A stretch of DNA of 10,720 nucleotides from the NCBI GenBank assembly GCA_029857855.1, contig JAOUGG010000039.1:1-10720 (forward strand). Reading direction: 5' to 3'. A program made the translations under genes and the position numbers. This DNA comes from Acidimicrobiia bacterium. Lineage in GTDB: Bacteria > Actinomycetota > Acidimicrobiia > Acidimicrobiales > SZUA-35. The notes under the pieces are model-generated. The model saw nothing but the letters and a program-made list of their open reading frames with translations. It was not told the DNA's origin and made no database searches. Positions 5,031 through 10,720 of the stretch are shown here, in pieces (position 1 is the first letter of the stretch; each line of letters begins with the position of its first letter).

Positions 5031-6482
5031 GTGGCCGAGACGGGAAACGAAAACGGGAAGGCGGACGATGGTCGTGACCGTGCGGCGAGTGGACCGCCGC
5101 CATCCTTTGGTCACACCAACCCCGAGTGGTCGACGAACGACTTCTCGGGTCTCGACCTGGGGGAGGACTCGGTCGACACCTCGGCCCGCCCGGTCCGCCG
5201 GTTGAACCTTCCTCCGCTGGCTCAGACCGGCGATGACGGAGGACTCACGGGTGGCCCCGGACCGGCGGATGCCGGTGTGTTCGCCTCGGTGCCCGATGAC
5301 GAGAACCTGACGGTCAGCCCGTCGGCGGCGGCTGCTGATCGCACGTCGGTGCAACCGGTCCGTCCCAACGGTTCTGCCGGTAGCTTTCAACCGACGGCGT
5401 CGGCCCCCAAGCAGGGAACGCCGCCCCATCCGCTCACCGCGGCCCGAGGGCCCGGTACAGGCGCCGGGCCGAGCCGCGGCGACCAGGATCGGTACCGACC
5501 GGCCGTGGGAGGCGGATCGCCCTCAGGAGGCGACTACGGCGACTACACCACGGTCTACGAGGAGGACATGAGAGGGTTCGATGACCGGTTCGACAGTCTG
5601 GATCGCCGACAGGGCCCGCAGGCGGGAGGCCAGCGTCCCGGCGCTCCCGGCGGCCCGGGGCCCCGGCAGCCCGGCCGTCCTCAGCTGGAGCTGGCGCCGG
5701 CGCTGCCGGTGCAACAGGATCGCAGCCGCTGGATGATCCCGGTTGCGGCGTTGCTCGGCGTCCTGGCCCTGGCCGCCGGCTACTGGGTGTTCGTGCGCTC
5801 CAACGACGACCCGGCCACCTTCGCCGCCGATTCCGGCGATCTGGCCGCTGATCTGGTCGAGGAGGAACTGGAGGGTGATCCCGCCGCCGATGGTTCGACG
5901 GCGCCGACCGATCCGGCCGCCCCTGCCGTCCTCTCCGATTCGCCGGTGCTGACGCTCGAAGGTGCCGCCGACGGACCACTCGAGGTCGAGACCCAGTACG
6001 AGATGACGATCGACGGTGTCCCCAACGGCTCGCAGTACCTCGTCGTGGTCGATGACATCCCGCAGGAACCGGCCCTCGACTATCTGCCGGTGCTCATCCT
6101 GCCCGAGGGACGGCACACGATTTCGGTGACGGTCACCTCCGGTGGGCAGACGGCCAACACCAACCCGGTCGAGGTCTACGTACTCGCTCCCGAGCTGACC
6201 GCCACGCACCGGGCGAACCTGTCGTCGGTGAGCGTTGGCGATCAGGGCTGGGCCGAGGCGTTGAAGCAGTTCGACGAGTTCAGGGCCGCCGGCCACGAGA
6301 ACCTCATGCTCTCACCGTCGGACCCCTACCCGAGCCTGCTGCCCGGATTCTGGAACCTGTATGTGGCCGGCTTCGCCGATAGCGCGGCGGCCATCGCCTA
6401 CTGCGAGCAGTTCGAGCTGACCGTTCCCGATCAGTGCTATCCAGCACCGTTCGACCCCGCCGGACCGCCTCGCGACGGCTGA
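5031..6482 (+). CDS. Single-pass membrane protein with disordered cytoplasmic N-terminus and SPOR-like C-terminal domain
   Basis: 483 residues, GTG start with AGGAG. Residues 1-230 are low complexity, rich in Gly, Pro, Asp and Ser, and probably disordered and cytoplasmic. One transmembrane helix spans about 235-255 (M-I-P-V-A-A-L-L-G-V-L-A-L-A-A-G-Y), preceded by S-R and followed by V-R. An acidic Ala/Pro linker leads to an Ig-like beta region (about 310-395, T-I-D-G-V-P-N-G-S-Q-Y, then L-P-E-G-R-H-T-I-S-V). A final domain (about 397-470) has helix, strand and G-F-W-N-L-Y-V-A-G-F-A-D-S-A-A-A-I-A-Y-C, which resembles the second half of a SPOR domain, the peptidoglycan-binding fold of division proteins. 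Two cysteines (Y-C-E-Q-F and D-Q-C-Y-P) could form a disulfide outside the cell. The specific role is unknown; an envelope or cell-division link is inferred. It shares topology with the protein at 8324-9364. Confidence 0.75.
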   Translation: MAETGNENGKADDGRDRAASGPPPSFGHTNPEWSTNDFSGLDLGEDSVDTSARPVRRLNLPPLAQTGDDGGLTGGPGPADAGVFASVPDDENLTVSPSAAAADRTSVQPVRPNGSAGSFQPTASAPKQGTPPHPLTAARGPGTGAGPSRGDQDRYRPAVGGGSPSGGDYGDYTTVYEEDMRGFDDRFDSLDRRQGPQAGGQRPGAPGGPGPRQPGRPQLELAPALPVQQDRSRWMIPVAALLGVLALAAGYWVFVRSNDDPATFAADSGDLAADLVEEELEGDPAADGSTAPTDPAAPAVLSDSPVLTLEGAADGPLEVETQYEMTIDGVPNGSQYLVVVDDIPQEPALDYLPVLILPEGRHTISVTVTSGGQTANTNPVEVYVLAPELTATHRANLSSVSVGDQGWAEALKQFDEFRAAGHENLMLSPSDPYPSLLPGFWNLYVAGFADSAAAIAYCEQFELTVPDQCYPAPFDPAGPPRDG

Positions 6483-6586
6483 TCCGGCACCTCGAATCGA
6501 CCTCACCCGAGCGGCTGTTGCGACATGGTTCGCGGTCCAGCCGCCGGGGTGGCATCGTCGACCGATGCTGGCAGACTGTCCGACCG

Positions 6587-8269
6587 ATGGGTTCTTCGAC
6601 AGCGGCATCGACATTGCGGCTACGGGTGTGGCAACGACGGGCGCTGGACGCGTTCCTGGGTTCAGGGCAATCCGATTTCCTCGCCGTGGCCACCCCCGGT
6701 GCCGGCAAGACGACGTTCGCCTTGACCGCGGCCCGGATGACGATGGCCAACCTGCCGGGCCGTCTGGTGGTCGTGGCCCCGACCCGTCATCTGAAGGAGC
6801 AGTGGGCGGATGCCGCCCAGCGTTTCGGCCTCCACCTGGTGACCGATTGGCAGCCGGGCGACCTCATCCCGGCCGACGCCCATGGCGTCGTGACCACCTA
6901 CCAGCAGGTGGGAAGCAGTCCGGAGCCGTTCTTCGCCCTGTCGCAGGGAGGTTTCGTCGTCCTCGACGAGATCCACCACGCCGGCGAGGAACGAACGTGG
7001 GGCGATGGTGTGCGTACGGCCTTCGACGGCGCCGGTCGGCGCCTGGCCCTCTCTGGTACCCCGTTCCGCTCCGACACCAACACCATCCCCTTCGTGCGCT
7101 ACGACAACGACGTGGTGGTTCCCGACATCGAGTACGGGTACGGCGATGCCCTCGGAGACGGTCGAGTGGTTCGACCGGTGTACTTCCCGCGGTTCGGCGG
7201 CTTCATGGAGTGGACGGCCCCCGACGGGGCGGTGCTCGCCGCCTCGTTCGATGATGCGCTGGCCCGAACCTATGCCAACCAGCGGCTCCGGGCCGCACTG
7301 AGCCTGGAGGGGGAGTGGCTGCCGACCGTGATCGGGCACGCCAACGACCAGCTCATGAAGATCCGCACCAGCCACCCCGAGGCCGGCGGGTTGGTGATCG
7401 CCACCGACCAGGATCACGCCAGCGGGATCGCCGACCTGCTCCGTCGGCGGTTCGGTCAGAAGCCGATTGTGGCCACCAGCGAGGATCCCGACGCCTCGGC
7501 CCGGATCTCCCGGTTTGCCGGGAGCGCCGACCCGTGGATCGTGGCCGTCCGCATGGTCTCCGAGGGCGTCGACATCCCGCGGCTACGGGTCGCCGTCTAC
7601 GCCACCACGACCACGACCGAGTTGTTCTTCCGTCAGGCGGTTGGCCGGATCGTGCGTCACATCGCCGGTCGGGGCCGGCAGCGGGCCTACATGTTCATCC
7701 CGGACGATGTCCGCCTTCGCCACTACGGCTTCACCATCGCCGATTCGCGCCGGCACAGTCTGAACAAGAACACCAGGGACTCGGACGACGACCGAACCCG
7801 CGATGCGGATACCGATCAGATGTCGCTGTTCTCCGTGCTTTCGGCCACCGCCACTGATGCGGATGCCGAACAGGATGTGCTCAGCGTGCACGACGAGCCG
7901 GGTGTCGATGACGACGAACACGCGGCCGGAGGTGATGGGGTCGACGAACAGCTCACCCTCGGTGCCCTCACACTCGATCTCGGGCAACTCCCGCCGCCGG
8001 CCCTCGGCGTCTCGTCATCATCGATGCCGTTCGGGGGGTTCGACCGCAACGAGCGCGATCGGTTGCGGCGAATGAACAACGATCTGACCAAGGAGCTGGT
8101 CGATCTCACCGGCCGACTCCACGCCCAGGTGAACGCCGAACTCAATCGGCGTGCCGGCATCGGCAAGGTTTCCGAGGCGTCGATCGTTCAGCTGAATCGT
8201 CGCAGTCGGGCCGCCGAGGACTGGCTGCGTCACGAACACCGGCGCGCTCGCTTCGCCCGCTTCACCTGA
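6587..8269 (+). CDS. SF2 DExH-box helicase
   Basis: 560 residues from ATG 6587. The N-terminal RecA-like domain has a Q-like L-R-V-W-Q-R-R-A (residues 12-19), Walker A A-T-P-G-A-G-K-T (35-42), motif Ia V-V-A-P-T (62-66), Walker B V-L-D-E-I-H-H (125-131) and motif III L-S-G-T-P-F-R (155-161). The second RecA domain has S-E-G-V-D-I-P (325-331) and motif VI R-Q-A-V-G-R-I-V-R-H (349-358). It is therefore a complete, probably active, ATP-dependent nucleic acid translocase or helicase. After about 395 comes an acidic low-complexity stretch (about 396-460). A basic helical tail follows with N-D-L-T-K-E-L, A-E-L-N-R-R-A-G and Q-L-N-R-R-S-R-A-A, a pattern that I associate with small actinobacterial and phage DEAD-box proteins. 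The ATG is chosen because upstream codons are Arg/Ser-rich nonsense. No ribosome site is seen, so the start is uncertain. No nuclease or methylase neighbour suggests a defence system. Role in repair is possible but not shown. Confidence 0.88.
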   Translation: MGSSTAASTLRLRVWQRRALDAFLGSGQSDFLAVATPGAGKTTFALTAARMTMANLPGRLVVVAPTRHLKEQWADAAQRFGLHLVTDWQPGDLIPADAHGVVTTYQQVGSSPEPFFALSQGGFVVLDEIHHAGEERTWGDGVRTAFDGAGRRLALSGTPFRSDTNTIPFVRYDNDVVVPDIEYGYGDALGDGRVVRPVYFPRFGGFMEWTAPDGAVLAASFDDALARTYANQRLRAALSLEGEWLPTVIGHANDQLMKIRTSHPEAGGLVIATDQDHASGIADLLRRRFGQKPIVATSEDPDASARISRFAGSADPWIVAVRMVSEGVDIPRLRVAVYATTTTTELFFRQAVGRIVRHIAGRGRQRAYMFIPDDVRLRHYGFTIADSRRHSLNKNTRDSDDDRTRDADTDQMSLFSVLSATATDADAEQDVLSVHDEPGVDDDEHAAGGDGVDEQLTLGALTLDLGQLPPPALGVSSSSMPFGGFDRNERDRLRRMNNDLTKELVDLTGRLHAQVNAELNRRAGIGKVSEASIVQLNRRSRAAEDWLRHEHRRARFARFT

Positions 8270-8309
8270 TCCCTTGTACCGCCGACATGTTGCCGGACCT
8301 CCATGAATG

Positions 8310-8326
8310 TAGGCTGGTGTGTTGTG
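8310..8326 (+). promoter_or_regulatory. Candidate -10 element and leaderless GTG start
   Basis: TAGGCT (8310-8315) is followed after eight bases by GTG (8324-8326), in frame with the membrane protein downstream. It has the same form and spacing as the elements before clpP and the selenoprotein gene. An in-frame ATG at 8303 lies upstream of this hexamer and would not be on such a transcript; ATG 8330 is the next alternative. GTG 8324 is preferred. Confidence 0.4.
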
Positions 8327-9364
8327 GAGATGGGCAACGCGGGCTCCGACCAATTGCTGCACGGCCGTAGCGGCCTCGATGGTTCCGACGATCTCGGTGG
8401 TCTCGACGTCACAACCGCCGAGGTGCCGGTGTTGGACCGGCCCCGAACGTCGGTGCTGGCCGACGACGGATCTCGTGGTGCCGGTGGATCCGGGGCGGCG
8501 ATTTCGATCAGTCTGGAATCCAACGAGGTTCCGTTCCAGCAGCCGAATCTCCAGACCATTCCCGTCGAGCAGGGGGGTCGCGACTGGCGGGCCGCTGTCG
8601 CCGATGTCGGGAAGTGGCCACTCGTGGCGCTCGGCGCCGCCGCCGTCCTCGTGGCCGTGTTCGCGCTGTTCATCTCGCGCAACGGCCAGTCGCTGAGCGA
8701 CGGCGAGTCGGCTGAAGCACCGTCGGCTGCGGAATCGGCGTCGGCGGCGGTTGCCGCCGACCAGATTGCCGGCGATGAATCCGACGACCCGTTCGGACGT
8801 TCCACGGGCACACTCGGGCCGGCGGAGGGCTCCGGATTCTTCAGCGGCCAGGTCGTCGAGCCCGACCGGTCCCTGACCGGCACCGATGTCGACTGGACAC
8901 CGACAACGGTGGCGACCACCGCCCCGCCGACGACCGCCACCGCCGCGACAGCCGAGGCGTCTTCGACGACGGCAGCCGACACCACCGCCCCGCCGACGAC
9001 CGCTGCCACCACGGAGTCGACGACTCCCACCACCGCCGAACCCGCCGGGCCGTGGGTTCGGGCCGTCGGCCCGGGAACGGGCGACGAATCCAATCCCGCC
9101 GTCGTTTCCGGGCGCGTCACGCTCGAAGCCCAAGGCTCAGACGAGCTCATGAGCTACCGATTCTTCGTCTACGTCCGCACCGACAAGGGTAAGTGGCGCC
9201 GGGTCGAACGGAGCCGGTGGCGGTCCGACCCCCGTTGGACGATCAACACCGACTCGTACGGGGGCCGTACGATTCGCTGGACCGTGGTCGGGTTGACCGA
9301 GTCCCGGAAACAGACCGACGAGAGCGCTCCGCTCTATCTCCAGGTGGGCGGCGGCAGGGACTAG
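8324..9364 (+). CDS. Single-pass membrane protein with Thr/Pro-rich linker and extracytoplasmic beta domain
   Basis: 346 residues from GTG 8324 (353 if ATG 8303 is used). The first 95 residues look disordered and cytoplasmic. One transmembrane helix lies at about 98-118 (W-P-L-V-A-L-G-A-A-A-V-L-V-A-V-F-A-L-F-I), ending in S-R-N. An Asp/Ser/Ala-rich stalk leads into a Thr/Ala/Pro linker (about 195-245) with two copies of T-T-A-P-P-T-T-A. This is typical of proteins that cross the actinobacterial wall and is often glycosylated. The last 95 residues form a beta-rich domain with several Trp and Arg (Y-R-F-F-V-Y-V-R-T, W-R-R-V-E-R-S-R-W, T-I-R-W-T-V-V-G-L), Ig- or fibronectin-like in look. No catalytic motif is recognised. 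Ligand binding or a wall structural role is only a guess. Its stop overlaps that of the opposite-strand gene within CTAG (9361-9364). Confidence 0.72.
   Translation: MEMGNAGSDQLLHGRSGLDGSDDLGGLDVTTAEVPVLDRPRTSVLADDGSRGAGGSGAAISISLESNEVPFQQPNLQTIPVEQGGRDWRAAVADVGKWPLVALGAAAVLVAVFALFISRNGQSLSDGESAEAPSAAESASAAVAADQIAGDESDDPFGRSTGTLGPAEGSGFFSGQVVEPDRSLTGTDVDWTPTTVATTAPPTTATAATAEASSTTAADTTAPPTTAATTESTTPTTAEPAGPWVRAVGPGTGDESNPAVVSGRVTLEAQGSDELMSYRFFVYVRTDKGKWRRVERSRWRSDPRWTINTDSYGGRTIRWTVVGLTESRKQTDESAPLYLQVGGGRD
8915..9003 (+). repeat. Two 23-bp direct repeats in the Thr/Pro linker
   Basis: Identical 23-bp units at 8915-8937 and 8981-9003 both begin ACCACCGCCCC and encode T-T-A-P-P-T-T-A. They lie in the linker of the envelope protein and probably reflect internal duplication or codon-level homogenisation. 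Such repeats can change linker length by slippage or recombination. Confidence 0.8.
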
Positions 9365-10149
9365 GGCGAGCCGGTGCCGCCGCGGCCAGGGGTCTGGCCG
9401 AACTTCTTCTTTTCGAACCGGCGGCGGGCCAGCCATCCCATCGAAGCGAGGGCAGCCGCCGCCTCACGTTCGGCCTCGATCGAACGACGGGTGGCGTCGA
9501 GCCTGGCCTGACGCTCGTCCTCGGCCAGCGCCTGCTCCCGTTCGATCCGGGCTCGCAGTTCGGCCATCTTGGCGTCGGTCACCACTCGAGCGGATCGTTC
9601 GTCGCGGAGGCGGTCGACGGTCTGTTGCCGTTCGTATCGCTCCTCGGCCAGTTCTCGCACCATTCGCTGCTGACCGGCGGCCATGGCGGCCATGGCCCTT
9701 TGCGACTCCCGGGCCCGGGCCTCGGCCTCCGCCCGTTCCTCGTGGGCGCCCAAGAGACGATTGAGCAGCGCGCCGTCGACGATCTCGGCCACCGTGATCT
9801 CTTCGGTGGACTGCTCGTAGACACGGGTCGACAGATCATGGACGGGCTCTGGTCGATGCACCAGCTCCCGCCCGCCGTTCGACTCGTCGAGCGAATGGTC
9901 CTGTGGGCCGGCTTCGGTCACGGTGACGGCGGGGCCTCCGTCGGTGAGGTCAACCGCCGTCACCGTCCAGCCGTGACGATTCACGAGCTGGTCGACCATG
10001 CCGGCCGGAACGACCCAGGTCGGCCCATCCGGGGCGGCCACCTTGGCCGCCTCGGGTAGCGCGCCGGTCCGGATCATGCGCTTGAGCAGGTCAACGTCAA
10101 CGCCGACCCGCCCGGACAGTTCAGTGAGAGTTACAACCTCGGTGGTCAT
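9361..10149 (-). CDS. HTH DNA-binding domain plus long coiled coil, unknown function
   Basis: 262 residues. The first 60 form a probable MerR-like winged helix-turn-helix: V-T-L-T-E-L-S-G-R-V-G-V-D-V-D-L-L-K-R-M reads as helix, turn, helix, and W-V-V-P-A-G as the wing. After a variable middle region, residues about 135-235 are a long Glu/Arg/Ala-rich coiled coil. A basic tail follows (W-L-A-R-R-R-F-E-K-K-K-F, 239-250). This architecture recalls KfrA-like and other DNA-binding coiled-coil proteins that act in plasmid or chromosome organisation, but no specific family is recognised. ATG 10149 is preferred over an upstream in-frame start at 10173 because GGAGG lies four bases before it. The TAG stop shares CTAG with the convergent gene. 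It may oligomerise through the coil. It could be a regulator or a nucleoid/partition factor; the sequence does not decide. Confidence 0.75.
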   Translation of the reverse strand: MTTEVVTLTELSGRVGVDVDLLKRMIRTGALPEAAKVAAPDGPTWVVPAGMVDQLVNRHGWTVTAVDLTDGGPAVTVTEAGPQDHSLDESNGGRELVHRPEPVHDLSTRVYEQSTEEITVAEIVDGALLNRLLGAHEERAEAEARARESQRAMAAMAAGQQRMVRELAEERYERQQTVDRLRDERSARVVTDAKMAELRARIEREQALAEDERQARLDATRRSIEAEREAAAALASMGWLARRRFEKKKFGQTPGRGGTGSP

Positions 10150-10153
10150 GGAG

Positions 10154-10158
10154 CCTCC
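10154..10158 (-). promoter_or_regulatory. Ribosome binding site of the HTH coiled-coil gene
   Basis: GGAGG on the minus strand, four bases before ATG 10149. It supports that start over the in-frame upstream one. The 209-nt gap behind it (10150-10358) holds a TTGACG box (10226-10221) without a well-placed -10, and a CCCC-AC-GGGG mini-hairpin. Nothing firmer is seen there. Confidence 0.6.
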
Positions 10159-10358
10159 ACGGCGGTCGAGCACGCCCCGCCCAGAGCGCTCAGGTAGGCC
10201 AAGAATCGGATGTCTACGACCGTCAAAATATGACCCCCCGTGGGGCCGAGGGTGGATGGGTCCGACCTGCTTGTCGGATGAGCCCTGGAACCGCCGCTCG
10301 CCCAGAGGATCCGCCGACTTTTACTTTTCGGTTACGGGCCCCGAGCGGCCATTCGAAC

Positions 10359-10720
10359 TCAGGGCCGGTACTCCACACCGGGCAGCACGCACAGCATCTC
10401 GTAGAGAAGGTTGGCGGCCAGCAGCGACGTCGATCCCGACTGGTCGTAGGCCGGCGCCACCTCGACGAGGTCGCAGCCGACGACGTCGAGACCCCGGCAG
10501 CCCCGAATGATCTCGAGTGCCTGCACGGTCGTGAGCCCCCCGATTTCGGGGGTGCCGGTGCCGGGGGCGAATGCCGGATCGATGCCGTCGATGTCGAAGC
10601 TGAGGTAGACCGGGGCGCTGCCGCCGGCGCCGCCGACCCGTTCCCGAACCTCGGCCATCAGCGGTTCGAGCGAGCGGTGCCAGCATTCCTCGATCTGCAC
10701 GACCCGGAAACCCTGCTCCC
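10359..10720 (-). CDS. Agmatinase-family ureohydrolase, C-terminal part
   Basis: The frame is open from the right edge of the window to TGA at 10361-10359, giving the last 120 residues. The N-terminal part lies outside. F-R-V-V-Q-I-E-E-C-W-H-R-S is followed by S-F-D-I-D-G-I-D-P-A-F-A-P-G-T-G-T-P-E, the arginase/agmatinase signature holding the D-x-D-x-x-D manganese ligands. G-C-D-L-V-E-V-A-P-A-Y-D follows and has the conserved glutamate late in the fold. The family hydrolyses a guanidinium group to urea plus an amine, for example agmatine to putrescine. The signature fits agmatinase or guanidinobutyrase better than arginase, but the substrate cannot be fixed from this part. It is transcribed in the same direction as the HTH coiled-coil gene, 209 nt upstream of it, so a shared operon is not evident. 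Confidence 0.9.
   Translation of the reverse strand, partial: EQGFRVVQIEECWHRSLEPLMAEVRERVGGAGGSAPVYLSFDIDGIDPAFAPGTGTPEIGGLTTVQALEIIRGCRGLDVVGCDLVEVAPAYDQSGSTSLLAANLLYEMLCVLPGVEYRP

Noticed and set aside
6434..6586. Longer start of the helicase from an upstream in-frame codon
   Set aside because: It overlaps the SPOR-like gene and encodes Arg/Ser-rich sequence without similarity.
1..10720. CRISPR arrays, insertion sequences, integrase or attachment sites
   Set aside because: No spaced repeat array, transposase motif or flanking target duplication is seen. The tRNA-Leu gene is not duplicated at its 3' end within the window.

Overview
The window is high-GC bacterial chromosome with an actinobacterial look. 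It has the murI-rph-rdgB order, a ClpP1-type protease, several starts without a Shine-Dalgarno (SD) sequence that sit 7-8 nt after a TANNNT hexamer, and single-pass envelope proteins with long Pro/Thr/Gly-rich linkers. Gene content and style suggest the Acidimicrobiia (Ilumatobacter-like), but this is inference: no rRNA or other marker gene is present.

Layout, left to right. 1-1663 (+): the 3' end of glutamate racemase, then RNase PH and the RdgB/HAM1 house-cleaning NTP pyrophosphatase as a tight pair. 1707-1790 (-): tRNA-Leu(UAG), divergent from an orphan ClpP1-like protease (1848-2471, +); the short gap holds a 14-bp perfect palindrome between 8-bp direct repeats. 2500-3753 (+): a TRAM-domain, [4Fe-4S]-cysteine RNA m5U methyltransferase of the RlmD/TrmA type. 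3763-4644 (-): the highlight, a GrdB-like (glycine/sarcosine/betaine reductase selenoprotein B family) protein. Its reading frame is interrupted by one TGA, directly inside a U-P-V-C redox motif, followed at the right distance by a bacterial SECIS-like hairpin. It reads naturally as a 293-residue selenoprotein; standard gene calling would split it in two or truncate it. 4645-5030: a 386-nt gap with a candidate promoter, a possible six-codon leader peptide and mutually exclusive hairpins ahead of a SPOR-like membrane protein (5031-6482, +). 6587-8269 (+): an SF2 DExH helicase. 8324-9364 (+): a second single-pass, Thr/Pro-linker envelope protein. 9361-10149 (-): an HTH plus coiled-coil protein converging on it through a shared CTAG. 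10359-10720 (-): the C-terminal part of an agmatinase-family ureohydrolase, running off the window.

Most of the window is housekeeping (RNA processing and modification, nucleotide sanitation, proteolysis, cell wall precursor supply) mixed with poorly described envelope and DNA-transaction proteins. The selenoprotein gene implies that the host has the selenocysteine machinery (SelA/B/D and tRNA-Sec). None of these genes is in the window, so this is a testable prediction.
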